Assembly: GCA_903891395.1 (NCBI GenBank)
Contig: CAITEM010000058.1
Location: 1 to 15,048, forward strand
Length of the DNA: 15,048 nucleotides
Reading direction: 5' to 3'
Source of the DNA: an uncultured Hyphomicrobiales bacterium
GTDB taxonomy: Bacteria > Pseudomonadota > Alphaproteobacteria > Rhizobiales > Xanthobacteraceae
This document shows positions 1 through 6,920 of the stretch, piece after piece. A program made the position numbers and the translations under genes. Within the stretch, counting starts at the first letter, position 1. Each line of letters starts with the position of its first letter. The notes below the pieces were generated by a model. That model was not told where the DNA came from and did no database searches. It worked only from the letters and a program-made list of their open reading frames with translations.

Positions 1-148
1 CGTCCGTTCGGCGATCCAGGGCGCGGCGTCGGTTGCCGGTCTCCTGATCACCACCGAAGCGATGGTCGCCGAGACCCCGCAGAAGAAGGGTGCAGGCGGC
101 GGCGCCCCCGGCGGTATGCCGGGCGGCATGGGCGGCATGGACTTCTAG
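1..148 (+). CDS. groL: Chaperonin GroEL, C-terminal end (partial)
   Basis: This is the last 49 codons (48 residues and a TAG stop) of the 60-kDa chaperonin GroEL, the ATP-driven cytosolic folding chamber. The reading frame starts at base 2 and the 5' part lies outside the window. The segment reads through the conserved equatorial-domain end (RSAIQGAASVAGLLITTEAM, then VAETP) into the glycine/methionine-rich tail ending GGMPGGMGGMDF, which is diagnostic of bacterial GroEL. A strong terminator follows about 35 bases after the stop, so the groE operon ends here. The gene is unrelated in function to its downstream neighbours. Identification is essentially certain; which groEL paralogue it is (rhizobia often carry several) cannot be told. 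Confidence 0.97.
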   Translation, partial: VRSAIQGAASVAGLLITTEAMVAETPQKKGAGGGAPGGMPGGMGGMDF

Positions 149-182
149 TCCATCGCTCTCACGCTCAACGCACAAACAACAG

Positions 183-209
183 AGGCCCGGGAGAAATCCC
201 GGGCCTTCT
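183..209 (+). terminator. Rho-independent terminator after groEL
   Basis: A perfect 10-bp stem, AGGCCCGGGA at 183-192 and TCCCGGGCCT at 197-206, closes a GAAA tetraloop at 193-196. It is followed by a short, imperfect T-rich stretch (TTCT). The stem is very GC-rich and sits about 35 bases beyond the groEL stop, as expected of an intrinsic terminator. The weak U-tract is the only atypical point. Confidence 0.85.
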
Positions 210-376
210 GCTATTGATCGTCAGGTTTCGGGTGGCGCACAAATGAAAACGACCACAAATGAAAGACGCGGGTACATCCGCCGTCGTCTTCATCGTGGCC
301 GTCGGATGATGGAGCAGCACAAAACGCGTCCCATCACCACTTGGCGTATCGTATACTGGGCAACTGTGACTGTAAC
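207..376. other. Intergenic stretch between groEL terminator and DUF72 gene
   Basis: This stretch contains no convincing gene. Frames that run through it start inside groEL in the wrong phase or at TTG codons with no support. The only signal seen is TATACT at 352-357, five of six matches to a sigma-70 -10 box and 20 bases before the ATG at 377. No good -35 hexamer lies 16-18 bases upstream of it, so the promoter of the downstream gene is only suggested. Confidence 0.4.
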
Positions 377-1192
377 ATGACGAAAACCTTAATGAAAACT
401 TACGGCAAAGCTTATGTCGGCGTCGGCGGCTGGACCTACGCGCCGTGGCGCGGCGTGTTCTATCCGAAGGGTCTGCCGCATTCGAAGGAGCTCACTTACG
501 CCGGCGAGCACCTGACCTCGATCGAGGTCAACGGCACGTTCTATTCGACGCAATCGCCCAAGACCTATCGCAAATGGGCCTCCGAAGTGCCGGAGGATTT
601 CGTATTTTCGCTGAAAGGTCCGCGCTACGCGGTCAATCGGCGCGTGCTGGCCGAGGCCGGCGACTCGATCAAACGCTTTCTCGAGTCCGGGATCACCGAG
701 CTGGGTCCGAAGCTCGGCCCCCTGCTCTGGCAATTCGCGCCGCACAAGAAATTCGACGATAAGGATTTCGGCGCCTTCCTCGATCTGCTGCCGAAGACAT
801 TCGACGGACACGCGCTGCGCCACGTCATCGAGGTGCGCAACGATACCTTCAAGACGCCGGCCTTCATCGCCATGCTGCGCGAGCGCAACATGGCCGTCTG
901 TTACGCCGAGCACGATATTTATGCTGAGATTGCCGATGTTACCGCGGATCTCGTCTATGCGCGTTTGCAGAAAGGCGATGAGAAACTGAAAGCCGGCTAT
1001 CCGTCGAAGGCGCTCGATGCCTGGGCCAAGCGCGCGCAAACCTGGGCCAAAGGCGGCGCGCCCGCCGACCTGCCGCGCGTCGACAAGAAGGCGGCACCGA
1101 AACAGCCGCGCGACGTGTTCGTCTATTTCATTCACGAAGCTAAATTGCGCGCGCCGGCGGCGGCGATGGCGCTCATTGAGCGCCTCAAATAA
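377..1192 (+). CDS. DUF72 (YecE-like) family protein
   Basis: A 271-residue protein of the DUF72/YecE family, which has a TIM-barrel-like fold and no firmly established activity. Family hallmarks seen are VGVGGWTYAPWRGVFYP near residues 14-30, the SIEVNGTFY segment at 48-56, FVFSLKGPR at 75-83, the EVRNDTF segment at 152-158, LVYARLQKG at 192-200, and a C-terminal DVFVYFIHEA strand followed by an alanine-rich helix. The length is normal for the family. The ATG at 377 is chosen because the longer frame starts only at a TTG (341); ATG 392 is a second possibility, and neither has a clear Shine-Dalgarno. It stands alone on the plus strand between the groEL terminator and a convergent ABC operon only 18 bases away, so the context gives no clue to its role. 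Confidence 0.9.
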   Translation: MTKTLMKTYGKAYVGVGGWTYAPWRGVFYPKGLPHSKELTYAGEHLTSIEVNGTFYSTQSPKTYRKWASEVPEDFVFSLKGPRYAVNRRVLAEAGDSIKRFLESGITELGPKLGPLLWQFAPHKKFDDKDFGAFLDLLPKTFDGHALRHVIEVRNDTFKTPAFIAMLRERNMAVCYAEHDIYAEIADVTADLVYARLQKGDEKLKAGYPSKALDAWAKRAQTWAKGGAPADLPRVDKKAAPKQPRDVFVYFIHEAKLRAPAAAMALIERLK

Positions 1193-1210
1193 AATCGCCG
1201 ATCGAACCGC

Positions 1211-1978
1211 TTACTTGAGCCCGGTGCCCCAGCGCCGGTGCAGGAAGCGCTCCCAGGGCGAGAACAGCAGCTTGTCGGCGGCAAGCCCGATCGCGACGAT
1301 CACCAGCATGACGCCGATCACTTGATCCATAGCATTCAACTCGCGGCCATATTGCAGGATTTGACCGAGGCCGAAGCCGGTCAAAATCGTCACGAAGATT
1401 TCCGCCGCCATCAACGAACGCCAGGCGAAAGCCCAACCCTGCTTCATGCCACTGACGACGTATGGCAGCGCCGCCGGCAGGATGACGTGCGTCCACATGT
1501 CGACGCCCCGCGAACCCATGGTGCGGGCCGCCCGCGCATAGATCGGCGGAATGTTGCGCGCGCCTGAATTGGTCGCCAGCACCACCGACCACATTGTGCC
1601 CATCACGACCACGAACAACATGGCGAATTCGGTTTGGCCGAACCACAACAGCGCCAAGGGCACCCAGCACACGCTCGGCAACGTTTGCAGGCCGAGCGCC
1701 AGCGCGCCGACGGTGTCTTCGAGATAGCGCGACGTGCTGGTGAGCAGCCCGAGCGGCAGGCCGATGACGATGCCGATGACATAGCCGACCAGCAGCCGCT
1801 TCACGGTGACCAGGGTGGCCTCGAGCAGGCTGCCGTCCCGCCCCGCGTCCCACAAATATTGCGCCACCAGCCAAGGCGGCGGCAGCAGCACCGGCGACCA
1901 GCGGCCGCTCGCGGTCGCCGTCTGCCAGATCAGCAGCAACGCGCCGAAGAAGACAATCGCAACCAGCGTCCGCCTCAT
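1211..1978 (-). CDS. ABC importer permease, NitT/TauT/SsuC type
   Basis: A 255-residue inner-membrane permease of the BPD_transp_1 family, third gene of an ABC import operon. It shows an N-terminal membrane helix (about residues 4-20), further hydrophobic helices around 62-82, 90-112, 117-136, 188-203 and 218-238, and the EAA loop at about 150-174 (AARTMGSRGVDMWTHVILPA and following), which docks on the ATPase. The length and the IPPIYARAARTMG segment are typical of SsuC/TauC/NrtB relatives that import sulfonates, taurine, nitrate or similar small anions. The start codon lies within the ATPase stop (ATGA, 1975-1978), so the two are translationally coupled. The protein probably homodimerises, as no second permease is present. 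Substrate cannot be assigned from the permease. Confidence 0.93.
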   Translation of the reverse strand: MRRTLVAIVFFGALLLIWQTATASGRWSPVLLPPPWLVAQYLWDAGRDGSLLEATLVTVKRLLVGYVIGIVIGLPLGLLTSTSRYLEDTVGALALGLQTLPSVCWVPLALLWFGQTEFAMLFVVVMGTMWSVVLATNSGARNIPPIYARAARTMGSRGVDMWTHVILPAALPYVVSGMKQGWAFAWRSLMAAEIFVTILTGFGLGQILQYGRELNAMDQVIGVMLVIVAIGLAADKLLFSPWERFLHRRWGTGLK

Positions 1979-2787
1979 TCGGCCGCTTCCCTGGATTCGA
2001 CCAGATGGCTGCGCAGCGCCAGCGTGATGCGCTGCACGATCGCGGCGAGCTCGGGGCTGTTGATATCACGCGGACGCGCCAGCGGAATGGTGAACTCCTC
2101 GCGAATGCGCCCCGGGCTCGGCGACAGCAGGAACACGCGGTCGCCGAGACACGCCGCCTCGCGCACGTCGTGCGTGACGAAGACGATGGTCTTCCGACGC
2201 TTGTGCCAGATGTCCTGGAGGTCGCCGTAGAGTTGCTCGCGCGTGATGGCGTCGAGCGCGGCGAAAGGCTCGTCCATCAGCAGCACGCTGGGATCTGGCG
2301 CCAGCGCGCGCGCCAGAGCGACGCGCTGTTTCATGCCGCCGGACAATTCGTGCACGTCAGCGTTCCTGAATGTCTCCAGGCCGACAAGGCGCAGGTGGTG
2401 GTCGGCGATCTCGCGGCGCTTGCTATCGCTCAGGCCCGGCTTGCGCTTCAAACCGAACATCACGTTGCCGAAGGCGTCGAGCCAGGGAAACAGCGCGGGC
2501 TCCTGGAACATCACCAATCGATGACGTCCCGGCCCATCGACGGCTTCGCCATCGGAGAGGACACGGCCGTTATCGGCTTTGGTGAGGCCTGCCATGATGT
2601 CGAGAAGCGTCGTCTTGCCGCAGCCGCTCGGCCCAACAAGGCAGACGAATTCACCTTCCGCGACCCGCAGGTTGATATTGTCGAGCGCCTGCACCTCGGC
2701 GCGCGGGGTGCGAAACCACTTGGAGACCCCCTCAACCACGAGCTTGGCCGGCGGCGCCGCCTGCAGCTCGAAGCTCGGTGTGTTCAT
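1975..2787 (-). CDS. ABC importer ATPase, NitT/TauT/SsuB type
   Basis: A 270-residue cytosolic nucleotide-binding subunit that powers the adjacent permease. The motifs are complete: Walker A GPSGCGKTT at 52-60, Q-loop glutamine in MFQEPALFPW at about 95, signature LSGGMKQRVALARAL at 148-162, Walker B with catalytic glutamate VLLMDEP at 168-174, D-loop FAALD, and the switch histidine of VTHDVREA at about 206. The FQEPALFPWL and DEPFAALDAITRE wording is typical of the SsuB/TauB/NrtD subgroup. Its ATG overlaps the stop of the binding-protein gene by four bases (2784-2787), and its own stop overlaps the permease start, giving a tightly coupled trio. The subunit is expected to be active; its substrate class rests on the family only. 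Confidence 0.95.
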   Translation of the reverse strand: MNTPSFELQAAPPAKLVVEGVSKWFRTPRAEVQALDNINLRVAEGEFVCLVGPSGCGKTTLLDIMAGLTKADNGRVLSDGEAVDGPGRHRLVMFQEPALFPWLDAFGNVMFGLKRKPGLSDSKRREIADHHLRLVGLETFRNADVHELSGGMKQRVALARALAPDPSVLLMDEPFAALDAITREQLYGDLQDIWHKRRKTIVFVTHDVREAACLGDRVFLLSPSPGRIREEFTIPLARPRDINSPELAAIVQRITLALRSHLVESREAAE

Positions 2788-3761
2788 GGTTTCTCGACCA
2801 GCCGTGACAGATCCGAAGCGTTGCGCAAGAAGCCGACCGATTGCGCACTCGCGATCAGCGCCTTGAGAGCATCAAGCGACGCGTCGCTTGTCAAGACGAT
2901 GCGGTTCCATGACGATACCACCAATTCGGGCGCGAATTTCGCGTGTGTTTCGGCCTCAAGTTCTTCTCGCGCCAGCCGCTGGGCTTCCGCCGGGTTGGCC
3001 TTGATCCATTCCGTCAGTTCGCGGTGCGCGGCCACCACCTTGCGCACCATATCGCGCTGCGTGGCGAGAAACTCGGCGCGGGCCACCAAAATTGTGGTGA
3101 TGGCCTCGCGGTCGTCAATTAGGACCTTGCCGCCGGCGTCGGCCTCCAGCCGCGACACCCACGGCTCGACGGTCCAGACGCCGTCGAGCTGCTTGCTCTT
3201 GAACAGCGATAACTGATCGGGATTGGCGGTCGGCACCACCTGCGCGTCACCCCCGGTCTGCGTGATTTTCAGCCCGCCGGCGATGAGCCAGGCACGCGCC
3301 GCGACGTCCTGCGTATTGCCGAACTGCGGCGTCGCAATTTTCTTGCCGCGGAAATCCGCCGGCGCCTTCAAAGTCGAATCGCCCTGCACCACCAGCGCCG
3401 AACCGCCATTGACCGCGCCGGCGACAACGCGCGCTTCCTGCCCCGCCGACTTGAAATAGGCGTTGATCGCCGGGTTAGGCCCGACATAGGTCAGGTCGAT
3501 GGACTTGGCGAACATCGCCTCCATCGCGCTGGGACCGGCGTTGTAAACGTACCATTCGATCTTGACGTCCGGTCCGAGGCGCTTCTCGAACCAGCCTTTT
3601 CCGGAACGCGACAAATTATGCGCAACCAAGGCCTGCACGTGCGTAATGTTGGGAAAGTGTCCGATGCGCAATGTCGTCTCGGCCGTGGCCTGCGACACAC
3701 AGGCCGCAAGAACAGCCACCGCGCTAAGAAGACCAAGAAGCCGACGCTGCATCTTCGTCAT
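2784..3761 (-). CDS. ABC importer substrate-binding protein, NMT1/SsuA-like
   Basis: A 325-residue extracytoplasmic binding protein of the NitT/TauT/SsuA (NMT1-like, periplasmic-binding type 2) superfamily, first gene of the import operon. After the signal sequence the mature protein begins ETTLRIGHFPNITHVQALVA, a standard opening strand for this family, and then shows MFAKSIDLTYVGPNPAINAY (about 84-103) and TPQFGNTQDVAARAWL (about 144-159). The start at 3761 is supported by GGGAGGG at 3768-3774, seven bases or less upstream. The N-terminus is ambiguous: LAAC with Cys21 fits a lipobox, while ATA followed by E fits ordinary signal peptidase cleavage. It would deliver ligand to the permease at 1211-1978. 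Sulfonate, nitrate, pyrimidine-precursor or phosphonate-like ligands are all possible within this fold. Confidence 0.93.
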   Translation of the reverse strand: MTKMQRRLLGLLSAVAVLAACVSQATAETTLRIGHFPNITHVQALVAHNLSRSGKGWFEKRLGPDVKIEWYVYNAGPSAMEAMFAKSIDLTYVGPNPAINAYFKSAGQEARVVAGAVNGGSALVVQGDSTLKAPADFRGKKIATPQFGNTQDVAARAWLIAGGLKITQTGGDAQVVPTANPDQLSLFKSKQLDGVWTVEPWVSRLEADAGGKVLIDDREAITTILVARAEFLATQRDMVRKVVAAHRELTEWIKANPAEAQRLAREELEAETHAKFAPELVVSSWNRIVLTSDASLDALKALIASAQSVGFLRNASDLSRLVEKP

Positions 3762-3767
3762 GTTGCA

Positions 3768-3774
3768 CCCTCCC
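3768..3774 (-). promoter_or_regulatory. Ribosome binding site of the binding-protein gene
   Basis: On the minus strand GGGAGGG stands just before the ATG at 3761, with six intervening bases. It is one of the strongest Shine-Dalgarno matches in the window and favours this ATG over the ATG three codons further in. It fits a first gene of an operon that must be translated at a high level. Confidence 0.75.
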
Positions 3775-3867
3775 GAACGACGACAATTTTATTCGTCTTC
3801 GCACCACGACGGAAACACGGCGCAACGTCCGCAGGCAAGGCTCAATAGTTCAATAAAATCAGATTAA

Positions 3868-3903
3868 GTTTGGTAACGCTTTCCCTGCAGAAATGTTCCA
3901 AAC
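3868..3903 (-). terminator. Possible weak terminator hairpin after the MFS gene
   Basis: Inverted arms GTTTGG (3868-3873) and CCAAAC (3898-3903) flank a 24-base loop that can itself pair TTTC with GAAA. On the minus strand the structure begins a few bases past the MFS stop and is followed by AT-rich sequence without a true U-run. The stem is short, so this may be a weak terminator, a processing hairpin or chance. Confidence 0.3.
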
Positions 3904-3908
3904 AAAGT

Positions 3909-5147
3909 TTATTCGGCAGGCGCCTGACGCCGCCGCAAGCCGCTTTCAACGCCCGACACCAGCGCGCTGATCACCAGCGAGTTTGCGGTAAAGATCGCGG
4001 CGACCACCGCCATGATCCACAAGACCAGGGAAAAACCGCCGTGATCGTAGAGCTTGCCGATACCCCAGACCGCGGGCCCGGCCGAGGTGAAGTTCAGGAA
4101 AAATCGGATCGCGAAAATGCGGCCGCGCCAGCCCGGTGGCGTGTAACGCGCCAGCACGATGTCGTTGAGCGTGACCTGTCCGTAAATCGCAGCGATCGAC
4201 ACCGCGAGTGCGACCAGCAGCGCCCAACCCGTCGCATAGTTGAGCCATATCACGCCGATCAATTGCGTAATTGCCACACCAGCCAGCAGCAAATGCGGCT
4301 GGAAGCGATCGACCAATTTTCCAACCGAAAGCTGCGCTACCGCGCCGCAAAGAAATACCGCCGTCGCCAAGAAGCCGACCAGCGTCAGCGGGATACTTTC
4401 ACCAAGACGCGTGTCGATGATCTTCGGCACAGTGACCGTCATGGCGTTGAAGACGAGGCCGGAGGACATCGCTAGCAACAAGAACAAAGCAACGACAACG
4501 AATATCATGCGACGATCGAGCGTAACGTCTTGCGCGTGCGGTGCCGCGCTGCGCCGCCCGCCATGATCATTCGGTGTAACCGCCAAATAATAAATTCCGG
4601 TCGCGACGAAAACGACGGCCGGAATGAAAAACGCCCAGCGCCAGCCGATCCAGGCCGTGATCGCCGCGGTGATCGCGGCGGCAACCGAGACGCCGATGTT
4701 GCCGCAGATGCCATTGCGCGACATCGTGTGGCCGCGGTTGATGGCCTGCTCCACGACCATCGGCGTGCCGACCGGATGATAGATCGCACCGAATACGCCG
4801 ACGCCGAACAGCGCGACCGCGAGCAACGTGAAATTCGGCGCGAGACCGACCGCCGCCGCCGATATGCCGGTGCCGATGAAGAAGATCGCCATCATGTTAC
4901 GGCGGCTCCAGTGATCGGCAAGCCAGCCCGCAGGTAAGGCAAACAGGCCGAAGGCCGTGAAGGCCGCGGTAGAAAGAGTCAGAAGGTCGCCATAGCTGCG
5001 GCCGTAGACCGCCTCGAGCCCGATCACCACGGTCGGGAAAATCAGGATCACATAGTGGTCGAGGAAGTGCGCCCAGTTGAGAAAACGGATCGAACGCCGG
5101 CGTGCGGCGTCATCGAGAACGGGTAATGCGGGGGGCACGGCGGTCAT
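3909..5147 (-). CDS. Major facilitator superfamily transporter
   Basis: A 412-residue inner-membrane MFS transporter with about twelve predicted helices in two bundles joined by a polar loop near residues 192-214 (PNDHGG to LDRRM). The helix 2-3 loop carries the MFS motif A as GWLADHWSRRNM (about residues 74-85), and HPVGTPM follows in helix 4. The N-terminal FLDHYVILIFPTVVIGLE and the IYHPVG segment recall the fosmidomycin-resistance (Fsr)-like branch of drug or metabolite exporters, but this is a recollection of family patterns only. It is transcribed divergently from a cupin-AraC regulator 100 bases away, which suggests substrate-responsive control. The ATG at 5147 is taken because the conserved polar N-terminus begins here; its Shine-Dalgarno is weak. 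Transport direction and substrate are unknown. Confidence 0.9.
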   Translation of the reverse strand: MTAVPPALPVLDDAARRRSIRFLNWAHFLDHYVILIFPTVVIGLEAVYGRSYGDLLTLSTAAFTAFGLFALPAGWLADHWSRRNMMAIFFIGTGISAAAVGLAPNFTLLAVALFGVGVFGAIYHPVGTPMVVEQAINRGHTMSRNGICGNIGVSVAAAITAAITAWIGWRWAFFIPAVVFVATGIYYLAVTPNDHGGRRSAAPHAQDVTLDRRMIFVVVALFLLLAMSSGLVFNAMTVTVPKIIDTRLGESIPLTLVGFLATAVFLCGAVAQLSVGKLVDRFQPHLLLAGVAITQLIGVIWLNYATGWALLVALAVSIAAIYGQVTLNDIVLARYTPPGWRGRIFAIRFFLNFTSAGPAVWGIGKLYDHGGFSLVLWIMAVVAAIFTANSLVISALVSGVESGLRRRQAPAE

Positions 5148-5152
5148 GGACT

Positions 5153-5209
5153 GAGGGTATTCCGGGCAGAGGTTGAATCAGAAGCGCGATATACCCCTTG
5201 CCATTTGGC
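5153..5209. promoter_or_regulatory. Divergent regulatory region with candidate operator
   Basis: The 100 bases between the MFS start (5147) and the regulator ATG (5248) hold two small inverted repeats. GGGTAT at 5155-5160 is mirrored by ATACCC at 5191-5196, and GCCA-TT-TGGC is at 5200-5209. A loose promoter for the regulator, TTGCCA at 5198-5203 with GATTTT at 5221-5226 (17-bp spacing), overlaps the second. These are plausible binding sites for the AraC protein, but the arms are short and chance cannot be excluded. Confidence 0.35.
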
Positions 5210-5247
5210 GATGTTCGGTCGATTTTCGTCGTGAACGGGCCAAACGG

Positions 5248-6024
5248 ATGATCATACCAAAATACCTCAATTCCATGGACGGAGCCCCACGCCCGGTCGC
5301 GGTGATGGCGCGCACACTGGAGGCTACCGAAAGTATCCCGCTGCACATGCACCGCCGGGGGCAGCTATTGCACGCCGTAAGTGGCATCATGCGGGTCGAG
5401 ACGGCCGAGGCCGCCTGGATCGTCCCGCCCGCTCGGGCGTTGTGGCTGCCGCCGCAATGGGCACATTCCGTAATCATGCGCAGCCACGTCGAGATGCGTA
5501 CAATCTACATTGATCCATCGGCCTGCGAGGCTTTGCCGCAACAACCTGTTCTGGTCGAGATTTCGGGGCTGTTGCGGGAGTTGATTTTGGCGCTTTTGGA
5601 AGAGCCGGTCGACTTCGCCGAAGCCGGCCGGGGCGGCACGATCGCGCGCCTCATCCTTACCGAACTGGCACGCCTCCGCGAACGCCGCCTCGACGTGCCG
5701 ATGCCGCGTGACGAGCGCGCGCTGCGTGTCGCCCGTGCGCTGCTGGACAATTCCAGCATCAATTACGGGCTCGACCGCTGGGCCAGCGAGGCCGGAGCCA
5801 GCCGCCGGACGCTGGCCCGCATCTTCCGCAGCGAAACAGGTTTGGGATTTGCGGAATGGCGGGCCCGGCTGCGCGCGATCGATGGCTTGGCGCGGCTGTC
5901 CGACGGCGCATCGGTCGCCGAAACCGCCGCCTCGGTCGGCTACGCCAGCCCAAGCGCCTTCTCGGCCATGATCCACCGCACCATGGGCAGCGCGCCGCGC
6001 CGCCTGACCAAACCGGTCGCCTGA
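5248..6024 (+). CDS. AraC-family regulator with N-terminal cupin domain
   Basis: A 258-residue transcription factor. The N-terminal part (about 1-90) is a cupin sensor, with LHMHRRGQLLHAVSG at 32-46, a WIVPPARALWLPP segment at 57-69 and WAHSV at 71-75. The C-terminal HTH_18 domain (about 155-250) has two helix-turn-helix units, seen in LDRWASEAGASRRTLARIFR (175-194) and VAETAASVGYASPSAFSAMI (223-242). It is divergent from the MFS gene at 3909-5147, the usual layout of a regulator and its target, comparable in layout to E. coli nimR-nimT. The ATG at 5248 is preferred; longer frames begin at TTG 5173 or GTG 5231, and a shorter one at ATG 5275. The Shine-Dalgarno is poor for all of them. The effector is unknown; some cupin-AraC proteins bind small aromatics or drugs. 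Confidence 0.9.
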   Translation: MIIPKYLNSMDGAPRPVAVMARTLEATESIPLHMHRRGQLLHAVSGIMRVETAEAAWIVPPARALWLPPQWAHSVIMRSHVEMRTIYIDPSACEALPQQPVLVEISGLLRELILALLEEPVDFAEAGRGGTIARLILTELARLRERRLDVPMPRDERALRVARALLDNSSINYGLDRWASEAGASRRTLARIFRSETGLGFAEWRARLRAIDGLARLSDGASVAETAASVGYASPSAFSAMIHRTMGSAPRRLTKPVA

Positions 6025-6119
6025 CGAGAGCAGGCGTAAAATCGTTAGACAACAACCTGAGATTGCGCTTAGGGTGTGGAAGTTATTTGTAGCCGGACCG
6101 ATGGGGCTTGGGGGCCTCC

Positions 6120-6863
6120 ATGCGTCGCGGAACGTGCGTCACCGCTGTGATGACCATCGCCGCGGTTTTCCTTGTGTGTTGCGTCTGCGTATTCGCCGGC
6201 CCGGCGCGGGCCGACGACGACGATGAGTCGCGCGCGATCTTGTTTTCCGGGCGCGATATCTGGCGCAACGGCGTCTTTGCCCATGGCGGCCTGCTGTTCG
6301 CGCCCGGCGGCTTCGAGCAAGACGGCTATTTGCTGAAAGTGCTGATCTCGGGCGGCCTCTATCAATACCTCTCGGGCGGACTTGGCGGCGAACGCGTCTA
6401 CGGCGCCGAAGGCACGATCCAGATCATGCCGGGCTGGCGGATCAAGCGTGGCGATCTCGAAGCCAAATTTTTCTTCGGGCTCGACCTTGAACTCCATCGG
6501 CTCTGGCCGGACGATCCTTTCAACACCCTGCAAGGCCGCGGCATGGGTCTGCGCATGGCGGTCGATCTCTGGTACGAGCCGACGCCTCGGACAATGGCGG
6601 CGATGGACGCCACGGTGTCGTCGATCGCGACCAACCATTTTGCCCGCGCCGCCTTCGGCTGGCGTGTTATCGACGAGCAATTCTACTTTGGACCCGAGAT
6701 CGCGTACTTCGCCTCTGACGGCTACCGTCATTTCCGGCTCGGCGGTCATTTCACCGCGATGAAGACAGGTAACATGGAATGGACCGCCGCCGGCGGCTGG
6801 GCGCGCGATTCAGACGGGCAGTCCAGCCCCTATGTCAGGCTCGGCTTGATGCGACGGCTCTAG
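6120..6863 (+). CDS. bcsS: BcsS-like cellulose biosynthesis protein
   Basis: A 247-residue exported protein resembling the BcsS family found with alphaproteobacterial cellulose synthase genes; the biochemical role of BcsS is not established. A Sec signal peptide covers about residues 1-31, with a hydrophobic stretch, then GPARA followed by an acidic DDDD start to the mature protein. The mature part has alternating short hydrophobic strands rich in glycine and aromatics (YLLKVLISGGLYQYLSGG, GWRIKRGDLEAKFFFGLDLE and later FRLGGHF), which suggests a beta-barrel or envelope protein. The ATG at 6120 has a G-run at 6110-6114 five bases before it; a TTG at 6108 would add four residues. No bcsA, bcsB or other cellulose gene lies in the window, so this is an orphan copy whose role could have diverged. 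Confidence 0.8.
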   Translation: MRRGTCVTAVMTIAAVFLVCCVCVFAGPARADDDDESRAILFSGRDIWRNGVFAHGGLLFAPGGFEQDGYLLKVLISGGLYQYLSGGLGGERVYGAEGTIQIMPGWRIKRGDLEAKFFFGLDLELHRLWPDDPFNTLQGRGMGLRMAVDLWYEPTPRTMAAMDATVSSIATNHFARAAFGWRVIDEQFYFGPEIAYFASDGYRHFRLGGHFTAMKTGNMEWTAAGGWARDSDGQSSPYVRLGLMRRL

Positions 6864-6869
6864 TTATTT

Positions 6870-6920
6870 GCGCATGACTTTATCCGAAAGCCGGTTCCCG
6901 CTTTTCGGGAGCGTGCGCTA
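6870..6920. repeat. Palindromic intergenic element (RIME-like)
   Basis: A nested imperfect palindrome fills the space between the convergent bcsS-like gene and the exporter operon. The outer stem is GCGCATG (6870-6876) with CGTGCGC (6912-6918), including one G-T pair. The inner stem is CCGAAA (6884-6889) with TTTCGG (6903-6908), around a CCGGTTCCC-type core. From memory, this arrangement (GCGCATGA, TCCGAAA, CCGGTTCCC, CTTTTCGGGA, GCGCTA) matches a palindromic element found in very many copies in Bradyrhizobium and other rhizobial genomes. Its right edge supplies the stop codon of the ABC-2 permease (CTA at 6918-6920). It may work as a bidirectional terminator or transcript stabiliser. Confidence 0.75.

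Noticed and set aside
341..376. TTG start for the DUF72 protein
   Set aside because: The 12 added residues are not typical of the family and contain the only plausible -10 element, so ATG 377 is preferred.
90..380. Plus-strand open frame of 96 codons across the groEL end
   Set aside because: It overlaps groEL in another frame, passes through the terminator, and has a low-complexity, arginine-rich composition with no domain.
2005..3216. Plus-strand open frame of 403 codons opposite the ABC ATPase and binding-protein genes
   Set aside because: It lies antisense to two genes with complete family motifs. Long shadow frames are normal at this GC content, and the translation shows no recognisable domain.
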